A DNA stretch of 64,000 nucleotides from Delftia tsuruhatensis. Lineage in GTDB: Bacteria > Pseudomonadota > Gammaproteobacteria > Burkholderiales > Burkholderiaceae_C. The translations under genes were made by a program, and so were the position numbers. This document shows positions 19,230 through 27,658 of this stretch, piece after piece. A model generated the notes under the pieces. It did no database searches. It saw only the letters and a program-made list of their open reading frames with translations, and was not told the DNA's origin. Location of the stretch: assembly GCF_903815225.1 (NCBI RefSeq), contig NZ_LR813084.1, positions 5,728,001-5,792,000 of the forward strand. The letters are read 5' to 3'. How positions within the stretch are numbered: the first letter of the stretch is position 1; every line of letters starts with the position of its first letter.

Positions 19230-19265
19230 AAAAAACCCGGGAAGGCCTGTGGGCCTGTCCCGGGT
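19230..19265 (-). terminator. Terminator of pyk
   Basis: ACCCGGGA (19235-19242) pairs with TCCCGGGT (19258-19265), with an inner AGGCC/GGCCT extension of the stem. On the minus strand it is followed by a TTTTTTG run. It lies between the converging PAP2 and pyk genes. Confidence 0.85.
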
Positions 19266-19301
19266 GGATTCAATCACTGACGCGCAGCGGATGCGTGCGT
19301 A

Positions 19302-20738
19302 TCAGTTCACACGACATATCTTCAGCATGTTGGTGCCGCCCGGCTGGCCCATGGGCTCGCCGCAGGTGATGGCATAGACATCGCCGCTTTGCACGATGTT
19401 GCGTGCGCGCAGGTGGCCTTCGGCCTGGTCCAGGGCCGTGTCGCGGTCGGCGCTGGTGTCCATCAGCAGCGGGCGCACGTTGCGGTACATGGCCATCTTG
19501 CGCTGCGTGGAGATCTTGGGCGTGAGCGCGTAGATGGGGATGTGGATGCGGTGGCGGCTCATCCACAGCGCGGTGGAGCCGCTGTCCGTCATGGCGACGA
19601 TGGCCTTGGCGCCCAGGTGGTGGGCCGTGAACAGCGCGCCGATGGCGATGGACTGGTCGATGCGCGAGAACTGGCGGGTGGTGAACTCGGCATCGCTGTC
19701 GGGATCCTCGGCGGCTTCGGCCGCGGCGCAGATCTTGGCCATTTCCTGCACGGTCTCCAGCGGGTACCTGCCGGCCGCGGTCTCGGCGCTGAGCATCACG
19801 GCATCCGTGCCGTCCAGCACGGCGTTGGCCACGTCGCTGACCTCTGCGCGCGTGGGCACGGGGTTGGTGATCATGCTTTCCATCATCTGCGTGGCGGTGA
19901 TCACGAACTTGTCCATGTCGCGCGCCATGCGGATCATCTTCTTTTGCAGCGCGGGCACGGCGGCGTTGCCCACCTCCACGGCCAGGTCGCCCCGGGCCAC
20001 CATGATGCCGTCGGAGACATGCAGGATCTCCTCCAGGCGCGGGATGGCCTCGGCGCGCTCGATCTTGGCGATCAGGCCGGGCTTGTGACCATACTGGGCC
20101 GCCGCCACGTTGCACAGCTGGCGCGCCATTTCCATGTCGGTGGCGTTCTTGGGAAAGCTCACGGCCACGTAGTCGGCCTGGAAGCTCATGGCGGTCTTGA
20201 TGTCCTCCATGTCCTTGGCCGTCAGCGCGGGGGCCGTCAGGCCGCCGCCCTGCTTGTTGATGCCCTTGTTGTTGGACAGCTCGCCGCCGAGCTTGACCGT
20301 GGTGTGCACCTCGTCGCCGCGCACCTGGGCCACGGTCAGCACGATCAGGCCGTCGTTGAGCAGCAGCACGTCGCCGGCCTTCACATCGCGCGGCAGCTCC
20401 TTGTAGTCCAGGCCCACGCCGTGGATGTCGCCGGGCTCGGTGCGCGAGGCATCGAGCACGAAGCGCGCGCCGGGCTCCAGCATGACCTTGCCCTCGGCGA
20501 ACTTGCCGACGCGGATCTTGGGGCCCTGCAGGTCGGCCATGATGGCCACCTCGCGGCCCGCGCGCTGGGCGGCCTCGCGCACCATGGTGGCGCGGTCGAT
20601 GTGGTCCTGCGCCTTGCCGTGGCTGAAATTCAGGCGCACCACGTTCACGCCCTCGCGCACCATCTGTTCGAGCAGTTGCGGATCGCTGGAGGCGGGGCCC
20701 AGGGTGGCGACGATCTTGGTAGCACGGCTCACTTGCAT
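19302..20738 (-). CDS. pyk: Pyruvate kinase
   Basis: A 478-residue pyruvate kinase making pyruvate and ATP from phosphoenolpyruvate and ADP. It has the N-terminal RATKIVATLGPAS, RLNFSHG, the catalytic MVARGDLAVE region, the metal/substrate segment around AKIERAEA, and MLSAETAAGRYP. Start at 20738 (MQVSRATKIVAT) is chosen because GAGAGA stands upstream and the family normally begins here; an in-frame upstream start would add 13 residues. It runs away from the gap-tkt-fba group on the same strand with its own terminator. Confidence 0.96.
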   Translation of the reverse strand: MQVSRATKIVATLGPASSDPQLLEQMVREGVNVVRLNFSHGKAQDHIDRATMVREAAQRAGREVAIMADLQGPKIRVGKFAEGKVMLEPGARFVLDASRTEPGDIHGVGLDYKELPRDVKAGDVLLLNDGLIVLTVAQVRGDEVHTTVKLGGELSNNKGINKQGGGLTAPALTAKDMEDIKTAMSFQADYVAVSFPKNATDMEMARQLCNVAAAQYGHKPGLIAKIERAEAIPRLEEILHVSDGIMVARGDLAVEVGNAAVPALQKKMIRMARDMDKFVITATQMMESMITNPVPTRAEVSDVANAVLDGTDAVMLSAETAAGRYPLETVQEMAKICAAAEAAEDPDSDAEFTTRQFSRIDQSIAIGALFTAHHLGAKAIVAMTDSGSTALWMSRHRIHIPIYALTPKISTQRKMAMYRNVRPLLMDTSADRDTALDQAEGHLRARNIVQSGDVYAITCGEPMGQPGGTNMLKICRVN

Positions 20739-21192
20739 GAATGTCTCTCTCGCTGAGGGTTTGTAATCGGGTTTCAATTTTCACACGAATGCGGTTACAT
20801 CCCGGGAACATTCACCCCTGTCGCACCGGCATGGCACAAGGGGCGGCTCCCTCGATATCCCCGCTACGGATTCTGGATTGCTTGCGTGCAACCGCTCTGC
20901 AGGCCGGGATTCAGCGCTCTTTTTTTTGATTGCCCCCACGGGAGCCCGCACGCCCATGGACGCGCGCGCCATGCGTGCTGTGAAAGCAGTTTTGCCTGGC
21001 GCGTTCGCAATGCGCGCCATGGCGCCGACAAATAAGACGGGTCCCATTGCCTGCCCCACGGCCACCCCATAGCATGGACGGCTCGTGCAGCCCCCTCCAC
21101 GGGCTGCCGATTCCAGCCAGGCCTTGTGCGTCCATCCCGGTGACTTCGCATGCTCAGCCATGAACCGCCTTGCATTTCCGAAGGGAACCGCC
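20739..21192. other. Intergenic region, no gene recognised
   Basis: About 450 bases between divergent pyk and the TIGR03118-like gene. It must hold both promoters. An eight-T run at about 20921-20928 has no clear hairpin before it. Short open frames here lack ribosome sites and protein-like composition. Confidence 0.6.
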
Positions 21193-22479
21193 ATGCCCGA
21201 ACGAAGAGACCTGATCCTGGGGGCCCTGGGCTCCATCACCGCCTCGGTGCTGACCGCCTGCGGCGGTGGCGGAGGCGCCGCGCAGGCCTCCAACCGCTAC
21301 CACCAGACCCGCCTGCTGGCCAGCCACGCCCGCTACGGTGCGCGCTTTACCGAACCCGATTTCGTCAACGGCTGGGGCATCGCCATCCGCCCCGCCGGCG
21401 CGGGAGGCCATTTCTGGGTGGGCGGCGGCGGCATTTCCTGGCAGTACGTGGGCGATGTCACGCGCTCGCCCGATCCCGCCATGCGCCAGCTACACCAGGA
21501 CGGACTGCGCAAGGTGACGGTGCCGGGCGCGGACTCCCTGACCAGCGAGGACAGCGCCGGCAAGATCACGGGCGTGGTCTACAACGGCGCCCCGCTCGAC
21601 GCCAGCCTGTTTCGCGTGCGCGGCCAGCCGGCCGGGGCCCGCATGCTCGACGGCTCGGCGCGTTTCGTCTTCGTGACCGACAGCGGCAGCGTCAGTGCCT
21701 GGACCGAGCGCGAAGCCGGGACCGGTGCCATCGTGCGCGTGGATGGCCCGGCCGTCGAGGTCTTCGATGGCTCCGGCCGGGGCATGGCCTTCTTCGGCGC
21801 GGCACTGCACACGGGGCGCTGGGACCGGCTGTGGCTGGCCGACTTCGGCGACCAGCCACAGATCCGCACGCTGGATGCGCAGTGGCAACTGGTGCCGACC
21901 CTGGGCTTCACCAACCCCTTCGCCAGCGGACCGGCCGGCGCGGCGCGGCCCGGAGACCCCGTGCCGTTCAACATCCAGGTCGTCAACGATGGCGTGCGTG
22001 ACCGCGTGTTCGTGCTCTACGCCATGAGCCGGCCGAACCCGCTGGATGCCAGTGCCTTTCATGCAGGAGAGGAGGACGCCATGGCCGCCGAGGCCGAGGC
22101 CGCCAGCGGCAATCGGCCCGCGCGTGGCAAGCTGGCCGAATTCGACCTCGACGGCCGGCTGGTGCGCATCTATGCCGACGGCGGACGGCTCAACGCGCCC
22201 TGGGGCGTGGCCATCGCACCACCCGACTTCGGGCCGCTGTCGGGCTGCCTGCTGATCGGCAACTTCGGCGGTGCGGGCCGCATCTGTGCCTTCGACCTGG
22301 CCAGCGGCCGCTATGTGGACGATCTGCGCGATCCGCAGGACCGGCCGGTCGCCATCGCCGGCCTCTGGGCCCTTCAGTTCGGCAACGGCGTGGCGCTGGG
22401 TGACAGCAACGCCCTGTACTTCGCCGCCGGCCCCGCCGACGAGAGCGAGGGCCTGTTCGGTGCGCTGCGGCTGGCGTGA
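21193..22479 (+). CDS. TIGR03118 family protein, predicted lipoprotein
   Basis: A 428-residue exported protein resembling the TIGR03118 family of beta-propeller-like proteins of unknown function. The N-terminus MPERRDLILGALGSI runs into a lipobox (LTAC before a Gly-rich stretch), so outer-membrane or periplasmic anchoring is likely. Family features are FVNGWGIAIRP near the start, ITGVVYNG, FVTDSGSVSAW, LWLADFG, a central FTNPF segment, LNAPWGVAIAP, LLIGNFGGAGRICAFD, and LWALQFGNG near the end. Start 21193 is preferred because AAGGGAA precedes it; an ATG at 21160 lacks such a site. No partner gene suggests a function. Confidence 0.72.
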   Translation: MPERRDLILGALGSITASVLTACGGGGGAAQASNRYHQTRLLASHARYGARFTEPDFVNGWGIAIRPAGAGGHFWVGGGGISWQYVGDVTRSPDPAMRQLHQDGLRKVTVPGADSLTSEDSAGKITGVVYNGAPLDASLFRVRGQPAGARMLDGSARFVFVTDSGSVSAWTEREAGTGAIVRVDGPAVEVFDGSGRGMAFFGAALHTGRWDRLWLADFGDQPQIRTLDAQWQLVPTLGFTNPFASGPAGAARPGDPVPFNIQVVNDGVRDRVFVLYAMSRPNPLDASAFHAGEEDAMAAEAEAASGNRPARGKLAEFDLDGRLVRIYADGGRLNAPWGVAIAPPDFGPLSGCLLIGNFGGAGRICAFDLASGRYVDDLRDPQDRPVAIAGLWALQFGNGVALGDSNALYFAAGPADESEGLFGALRLA

Positions 22480-22505
22480 GGCCGGCACCCGGGGTGCGGC
22501 CACCG

Positions 22506-23276
22506 TCAGACCAGGCCGTGCGAGAGCAGATAGGTGACTGCGTGCGCGACCATGGCCGCTTCCAGGCCATAGCGCCAGAACAGGAAGCCCCCCACCGCGC
22601 CGTGGACGACCTCGAACAGCAGCAACTGCAACACCAGCGCATCGGACAGACCGCCCCAGGTGCTCCAGGCCAGCGCCAGCTGCAGTCCGCCCCACAGCAG
22701 GGCGGACAACAGCACGGACCACCAGCCCAGCGTCCAGCCCGGGCGTCGGTCCGTGCGCCCGCTCCAGCGCCACAGCAGCCACATCACCAGGGTCATCCCG
22801 CCCAGCCGCATCACCAGTTCCGCCGTGATGCCCGCATACAGCATCTTGGCGCCCAGCGGCATGGCATAGACCGGGTCGATCAGGGTCAGGTCATCGGGCC
22901 AGGCCAGCGCCAGGGTCACCAGCCAGGCCGCGCCAACCACACCGCCAGCCAGGCCGGGCAAGGTCAGATAGCGCACGGCACGCTGGGGCGAGCGCCCGGC
23001 GATCCAGGTCGTGAGCAGCGGCGCCGACAACCCCAGGCGCGGCCCCAGCCAGACCCCCAGGCCCACGGGCAGGGCCAGCAACAAGGCCATCACGGCGATG
23101 CCCGTCAGCGGGGTGGCCAGCGGCTCCACCGGCAGGCCCATCAGGCGCGCCCATTCGGGCAGCACGAACCAGGCCAGGGCCGCCACGCCGGGCAGCCCCA
23201 GCAGCCAGAGCACCGCGAAGATGCGCCAGCTCAGGCGAGGCAGGGCAGGCGCTGCATGGGCCGATGGGGTGGTCAT
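22506..23276 (-). CDS. CPBP family intramembrane protein with degenerate motif 1
   Basis: A 256-residue multi-pass membrane protein resembling the CPBP/CAAX-protease-bacteriocin-processing family. The last helices (EVVHGAVGGFLFWRYGLEAAMVAHAVTY, split here as VVHGAVGGF plus GLEAAMVAHAV) carry the two family His residues. The first motif, normally EExxxR, reads AELVMR, so one catalytic Glu is missing. About seven hydrophobic segments. ATG at 23276 has weak upstream signals. It lies 40 bases downstream of pepP on the same strand order. Whether it is an active protease is doubtful. Confidence 0.6.
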   Translation of the reverse strand: MTTPSAHAAPALPRLSWRIFAVLWLLGLPGVAALAWFVLPEWARLMGLPVEPLATPLTGIAVMALLLALPVGLGVWLGPRLGLSAPLLTTWIAGRSPQRAVRYLTLPGLAGGVVGAAWLVTLALAWPDDLTLIDPVYAMPLGAKMLYAGITAELVMRLGGMTLVMWLLWRWSGRTDRRPGWTLGWWSVLLSALLWGGLQLALAWSTWGGLSDALVLQLLLFEVVHGAVGGFLFWRYGLEAAMVAHAVTYLLSHGLV

Positions 23277-23316
23277 GGGGATGGACGGGCTGCCGTTGGT
23301 GCGTGGTCTGGCGCGG

Positions 23317-24699
23317 TCAATCGCGCATCAGGGCCTCGATCTCGCCAGGCTCCACGGGAACGCCGCGCGTGATCAGCTCACAGCCCGTTTCGGTGACGAT
23401 GGCATCGTCCTCGATGCGAATGCCGATGTTGTGGAACTGCTCGGGCACGCCGGCGGCGGGCCGCACATAGATGCCCGGCTCGATGGTGGTGCACATTCCC
23501 GGGCGCAGGATGCGGCTGGGCCGGTTGGTGATGGTCTCGCCCGACAACGGGTCCTTGCGCTCGTGCGACTGGCCCAGCTCCGAGGGCTCGACATAGCTGC
23601 CGCAATCGTGCACGTCCATGCCCAGCCAGTGGCCGGTGCGGTGCATGTAGAACTGGAAGAAGGCGCGCTGCTCGATCACGTCCTGGGCATTGCCATAGAC
23701 GCCACGGTCCAGCAGCCCCAGGTCCAGCATCCCCTGCGCCAGCACGGCCACGGTGGCATCGTGCGGGTCGTTGAAGCGGGCACCGGCGCGCGTGGCCGCG
23801 ATGGCCGCCTTCTGGCTTTCCAGCACCAATTCATAGAGCGCGCGCTGCGGTCCCGTGAACTTGCCGTCGGCGGGAAAGGTGCGCGTGATGTCGCTGGCGT
23901 AGCCGTCGAGTTCGCAGCCGGCATCGATCAGCACCAGCTCGCCCGCGCGCACGGGGGCCTTGTCGGCCTGGTAGTGCAGCACGCAGGCATTGGCGCCAGC
24001 CGCCACGATGGAGCCATAGGCCACGTACTGCGAGCCCTGCTGGCGGAACTCGTGCAGCAGCTCGGCGTCCAGGTGGTACTCGCGCACTTCCTGGCCCGCG
24101 CGCAGCATGCGCGCCGAGCGCTGCATGGCGCGGACATGGGCCTGGGCGCTGATGGCGGCGGCGCGGCGCATGATGTCCTGCTCGTGGGCGTCCTTGACCA
24201 GGCGCATCTCGTCGAGCAGGGTGCACAGGTCGCCCTGCTCGGCCGGGCACAGCGCACCGAAGCGCACACGCGCGCGCACCTGGCCCAGCCAGCCTTCCAC
24301 GCGCACCGCCAGGCCTTCGTGCGTGGCGAACGGATACCAGAGGCGGCCACGGTTTTCCAGCAGGCGCGGCAGCCGCGTGTCGATCTCGGCGCTGGAGTAC
24401 GCCTGGGTCACGCCCAGCGTGGCCACGGCGGCCTCGGGGCCCAGGCGGATGCCGTCCCAGATCTCGCGCTCCAGGTCCTTGGGCTGGCAAAACAGCACGC
24501 TGGTGCCGTCGGCCGCCAGCACCAGGCAGGCGTTGGGCTCGGCAAAGCCCGTCAGGTAATAGAAGTAGCTGTCGTGGCGGTACAGGTAGCCGGTGTCCCG
24601 GTTGCGCTGGCGCTCGGGAGCCGTGGGGATGATGGCGATGCCGCCGGCGCCCAACTGGGCGGCCAAGCGTGCGCGGCGTTGGGCGTGAACAGATGTCAT
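23317..24699 (-). CDS. pepP: Xaa-Pro aminopeptidase
   Basis: A 460-residue aminopeptidase P (M24B) that removes N-terminal residues preceding proline in the cytoplasm. It has the N-terminal creatinase-like domain (YLYRHDSYFYYLTGF) and a pita-bread domain with the dimetal ligands in DAGCELDGYASDITRTFP, GHWLGMDVHD, EPGIYV and RIEDD. Length is that of the family (about 440-460). ATG at 24699 (MTSVHAQRRARLA) is favoured over an upstream frame start at 24732. The CPBP gene follows after 40 bases and may be co-transcribed. Confidence 0.93.
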   Translation of the reverse strand: MTSVHAQRRARLAAQLGAGGIAIIPTAPERQRNRDTGYLYRHDSYFYYLTGFAEPNACLVLAADGTSVLFCQPKDLEREIWDGIRLGPEAAVATLGVTQAYSSAEIDTRLPRLLENRGRLWYPFATHEGLAVRVEGWLGQVRARVRFGALCPAEQGDLCTLLDEMRLVKDAHEQDIMRRAAAISAQAHVRAMQRSARMLRAGQEVREYHLDAELLHEFRQQGSQYVAYGSIVAAGANACVLHYQADKAPVRAGELVLIDAGCELDGYASDITRTFPADGKFTGPQRALYELVLESQKAAIAATRAGARFNDPHDATVAVLAQGMLDLGLLDRGVYGNAQDVIEQRAFFQFYMHRTGHWLGMDVHDCGSYVEPSELGQSHERKDPLSGETITNRPSRILRPGMCTTIEPGIYVRPAAGVPEQFHNIGIRIEDDAIVTETGCELITRGVPVEPGEIEALMRD

Positions 24700-24798
24700 C
24701 CGGCTATCGTACTGCCGTCCGGGGATCTCCACAGTCCCTCGAACAGGGGAACCTGGGGGCCTCGATGCCGGCGTCAGGCAGGGTTCAGAGAAAACCCG

Positions 24799-25329
24799 TC
24801 ACTGTCCCGCCAGGCGCCGGTTCCAGGGCGCCTTGAGCAGCACGCGCGCCAGGCCGCAAAAGCCCGTGGCGCCGGCCACGATCAGGCCGCATCCCACGAA
24901 GGCCGACAGCAGATGCCACCACGGCGAGACCGTGGCCCCGAGCACGGCCCCCAGCAGCGCCAGCCCGCCTGCACCCAGCTGCACCTGGCGCTGCAGCTCC
25001 AGCGGCTGGCGACGGTCGCGCAGCACAGGCAGGCCTTGTGCCTTCCAGGCGTCCAGGCCGCCGTCGAGCACATGGCCGGCGCAGCCGGGCGGCAAGGCAG
25101 CCGCCAGCGCCTGGGCATTGAGCCGCGTGCGGTGGCCGGAGCGGCAGTGAAAGACCACGGCACCGGGCGCGCCGGCCAGGGCCTCCGCACCCAGGCGATC
25201 CATGGGCATGCTGCGGGCGCCGTCTATGCGTTCGCGTGCATGTTCGTCCGGCGCGCGGATGTCGATGAGCCAGGCGCCCTGCTCCAGCATCTGGCGTGCG
25301 GCTTGGGAAGAGATGGAAGAAAGGGACAT
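24799..25329 (-). CDS. Rhodanese-like protein with C-terminal DUF2892 membrane domain (YgaP-like)
   Basis: A 176-residue sulfurtransferase. The N-terminal rhodanese domain (about 1-105) has the active loop beginning at Cys62 (CRSGHRT). The C-terminal part (about 118-165) has two hydrophobic helices, as in DUF2892 of YgaP, so it is membrane-anchored. It would move sulfane sulfur from persulfides to an acceptor. It lies 27 bases after the two-Cys ArsR gene in one operon and close to a divergent MBL-fold hydrolase; together they resemble the known sulfide-detoxification module. Confidence 0.85.
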   Translation of the reverse strand: MSLSSISSQAARQMLEQGAWLIDIRAPDEHARERIDGARSMPMDRLGAEALAGAPGAVVFHCRSGHRTRLNAQALAAALPPGCAGHVLDGGLDAWKAQGLPVLRDRRQPLELQRQVQLGAGGLALLGAVLGATVSPWWHLLSAFVGCGLIVAGATGFCGLARVLLKAPWNRRLAGQ

Positions 25330-25356
25330 GGATCAGCTCCTCGGGAACGGCGGATT

Positions 25357-25674
25357 TCAGGCGCAGAAGATGCTCTTGAGCGTGGCCACCAGCTTTTGCA
25401 CGTCCGGGTTGGCGATGCGGTAGTACAGCGTCTGCGACTCGCGGCGGTAGGTGACCAGGCCCTCCTCGCGCATGCGGGCCAGGTGCTGGGACAGCGCCGA
25501 CTGGCTCAGCGGTATCCGCTCCAGCAGATCGCCCACGGACAGCTCGCCCTGCTCGATCAGCAGGCACAGCACCAGCAGGCGGTTTTCATTGCCCACGGCG
25601 CGCAGCAAGGCGGCGGCACGCGCGGCGCCCTGCTGCAAGAAGGCCTGTTCGGCCGGGAGGGAGGGTTCGGTCAT
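25357..25674 (-). CDS. bigR: BigR/SqrR-type ArsR family repressor (persulfide sensor)
   Basis: A 105-residue ArsR-fold winged-helix regulator (RIPLSQSALSQHLARMREEGLV recognition region). It has exactly two cysteines, Cys37 (RLLVLCLLI) and Cys104 (SIFCA), at the positions that in BigR/SqrR/YgaV form the reactive-sulfur-sensing disulfide or polysulfide bridge. It heads the operon with the rhodanese gene and is divergent from the MBL hydrolase. The 87-base gap contains an AT-rich inverted repeat overlapping a TATAAT box. It should repress both directions until oxidised by persulfide. It could instead be a metal sensor, but the metal-binding His/Cys sets are absent. Confidence 0.82.
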   Translation of the reverse strand: MTEPSLPAEQAFLQQGAARAAALLRAVGNENRLLVLCLLIEQGELSVGDLLERIPLSQSALSQHLARMREEGLVTYRRESQTLYYRIANPDVQKLVATLKSIFCA

Positions 25675-25696
25675 GATTGATTAAGAACAATCTAAT

Positions 25697-25716
25697 TTAG
25701 AGTATTCTAATATAAT
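25697..25716. promoter_or_regulatory. BigR operator and promoter of the MBL-fold gene
   Basis: TTAGA (25697-25701) and TCTAA (25706-25710) form an inverted repeat that abuts a perfect TATAAT (25711-25716) reading toward the hydrolase gene. The whole gap is strongly AT-rich compared with its surroundings, as in known BigR operators. A matching -35 is not obvious. Confidence 0.6.
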
Positions 25717-25761
25717 TGCCGTACGCCTGCATCCCGGCACGCCAAGACAAGGAGCGACTCC

Positions 25762-26640
25762 ATGACCACGACCACGCCGCTGCGCATCGCGCCATTCTTC
25801 GATGAAGCCACCCACACCGTGACCTACCTGATCTGGGATGCGCACACCGCCGAGGCCGCCGTCATCGATCCCGTGCTTGACTATGACCACGCCAGCGGCG
25901 AGGCCAGCACGGCGTCGGCCGACGCCGTGCTGGCCTCGCTCCAGGCACAGGGACTTCGGCTGCGCTGGATCCTGGAGACCCATGCCCATGCGGACCACCT
26001 CAGCGCGGCACCCCACCTGCGCGAGCGCACGGGCGCCCCGATCGCCGTGGGCGAGCACATCCGCGAGGTTCAGCGCATCTTCCGGCCCGTCTTCAACCTG
26101 CCGGCCTGCGAGGACGGGCAGCCCTTCGACCGGCTGCTGGCCGACGGCGACAGCCTGCCCCTGGGCGGACTGCGCATCGAGGTCCTGCACACGCCGGGCC
26201 ACACGCCGGCCTGCGTTTCCTACCGCGTCGCGGACGCCGTCTTCGTGGGCGACACGCTGTTCATGCCCGACTACGGCACGGCGCGCGCCGACTTCCCCGG
26301 TGGCGACGCGCGCACGCTGTACCGCTCCATCCAGCGCCTGCTGGAACTGCCGGCGCAGACGCGGCTGTTCATGTGCCACGACTACAAGGCGCCGGGCCGC
26401 GACCGCTACGCCTGGGAGACCACGGTGGCCGCGCAGCGTGCCGGCAACGTGCATGTGCACACGGGCGTGGACGAGGCCGGCTTCGTGGCCATGCGTGAAA
26501 AGCGCGATGCCACGCTGTCCGCGCCCGCGCTGCTGCTGCCCTCCATCCAGGTCAATGTGCACGCGGGCCGATGGCCCGAGGCCGAGGCCAATGGCATGCG
26601 CTATCTCAGAATCCCCCTGCGCATGAAGCACTCCGCCTGA
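25762..26640 (+). CDS. MBL-fold hydrolase, Blh/persulfide dioxygenase-like
   Basis: A 292-residue metallo-beta-lactamase-fold protein. It has the metal motif THAHADHL (His74, His76, Asp78, His79), a later HTPGHTPA, GDTLFMPDYGTARADFPGG and a CHDY motif near residue 210, which is the pattern of ETHE1/Blh persulfide dioxygenases (mononuclear iron) that oxidise glutathione persulfide to sulfite. AAGGAG precedes the ATG. Divergent from bigR, so induced by sulfide or persulfide is inferred. No fused rhodanese; that activity is in the neighbouring gene. Confidence 0.85.
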   Translation: MTTTTPLRIAPFFDEATHTVTYLIWDAHTAEAAVIDPVLDYDHASGEASTASADAVLASLQAQGLRLRWILETHAHADHLSAAPHLRERTGAPIAVGEHIREVQRIFRPVFNLPACEDGQPFDRLLADGDSLPLGGLRIEVLHTPGHTPACVSYRVADAVFVGDTLFMPDYGTARADFPGGDARTLYRSIQRLLELPAQTRLFMCHDYKAPGRDRYAWETTVAAQRAGNVHVHTGVDEAGFVAMREKRDATLSAPALLLPSIQVNVHAGRWPEAEANGMRYLRIPLRMKHSA

Positions 26641-26690
26641 TGCAGGCGTAGAGTGATCTTTTTTGGCTCCTCTTCGACAAAGGACTTTTC

Positions 26691-27113
26691 ATGATCCACA
26701 GCGCCCACGCCACCAGCACGGACACCCCCTATCGCGTCACGCTCGGCGATCCGCAAGGCCACCGCTGGCATGTGGACGAACCTGCGGACAAGGGCGGTGG
26801 CGACACGGCACCCAGTCCGCTGCAACTGCTGCTGTCGGCCCTGGGCGCCTGCACCACGGTCACGCTGCAGATGTATGCGGCGCGCAAGCAATGGAAGCTG
26901 GAGCAGGTGGATGTACAGCTGCGCCTGAACCCCGAAGGCACGCCGGCCAGCGGCAACCTGATCGAACGCCAGATCACGCTGCGCGGCCCGCTGGATGACG
27001 AGCAGCGCCAGCGCCTGCTGCAGGTGGCCGAGGCCTGCCCCGTGCACAAGCTGCTGGCCGGCGAAGTCAGGATCCAGACAGCCCTGGAGGCACCGACCGC
27101 GTCCGCCGCCTGA
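26691..27113 (+). CDS. OsmC family protein
   Basis: A 140-residue OsmC/Ohr-fold protein, a thiol peroxidase family acting on organic hydroperoxides and, in some members, sulfane-sulfur species. The two conserved cysteines are present, Cys54 ([10 protein letters not shown]) and Cys116 (EACPVHKLL), and the family [17 protein letters not shown] helix precedes the first. AAAGGA lies upstream of the ATG. It is 50 bases after the MBL hydrolase on the same strand, so it probably joins the oxidant/sulfur defence transcript. Confidence 0.87.
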   Translation: MIHSAHATSTDTPYRVTLGDPQGHRWHVDEPADKGGGDTAPSPLQLLLSALGACTTVTLQMYAARKQWKLEQVDVQLRLNPEGTPASGNLIERQITLRGPLDDEQRQRLLQVAEACPVHKLLAGEVRIQTALEAPTASAA

Positions 27114-27133
27114 TCATCCGCCCTGCCGGAATG

Positions 27134-27166
27134 CAAAAGGCCCCGCGGCAGGCATGCCGCGAGGCC
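27134..27166 (-). terminator. Terminator of the 98-residue hypothetical gene
   Basis: The arm at 27139-27150 pairs with 27155-27166 (GGCC and CGCGGCA blocks, one G-U type mismatch). On the minus strand TTTTGC follows. It lies between converging genes. Confidence 0.75.
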
Positions 27167-27193
27167 CTGGCGAGGGCGTGGCCATGGAAGGCC

Positions 27194-27490
27194 TCAATCC
27201 TGGCGGACCTCGATCTCCCCGGTATCGACGTAGAGCTCGAACTCCCGCTTGGCCAGCGAGACGGTGATCGGCTGCTCCTCCTGGGTCCAGGACAGCACAT
27301 AGCTGCCGATGGCCGTGGCCACCTGCACCCGGGTGCCACGCGGGATGTCCTCCAGCGGGCCATCGCCCACCCGGTGCTGCACATTGCCCGTGACCGTGGC
27401 CTCGAACTTCTCGGGGAAGCGCTGGACCTCCACGGCGCTCTGGACGGCCTCTTCGGCGGCTTCGGGATGCGTCTGTACGGATGTATTCAT
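27194..27490 (-). CDS. Conserved-looking hypothetical protein, 98 residues
   Basis: Not recognised. ATG at 27490 has a good AGGAG site 8 bases before it, and a terminator follows the stop, so the gene looks real. The N-terminal 25 residues are Ala/Glu-rich; the rest alternates short beta-like strands (FEATVTGNVQ, GTRVQVATAIGSYVLSW, QPITVSLAKREFELYV). The start, GEIEV end and lack of signal peptide suggest a small cytoplasmic beta-rich protein. It is divergent from the pirin gene across 168 bases. Confidence 0.6.
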   Translation of the reverse strand: MNTSVQTHPEAAEEAVQSAVEVQRFPEKFEATVTGNVQHRVGDGPLEDIPRGTRVQVATAIGSYVLSWTQEEQPITVSLAKREFELYVDTGEIEVRQD

Positions 27491-27658
27491 GGCGTTTTCT
27501 CCTGTAAGAGTGAGGCCGGCGCCCGCCGAGGGGGCGGGCGCCGGGCCGTTCCTCGAATGTAAACAATGTTCCTGGGAATCCCCTGTCAGCAAACAGGCCC
27601 AATGTCTGCGGTCCTGGTTTGCATGCGCCGCGGCACTGCGTGACACTGGCGGCTCCCC

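Noticed and set aside
20878-21072. Short plus-strand frame between pyk and the TIGR03118-like gene
   Set aside because: No ribosome site and no protein-like pattern.
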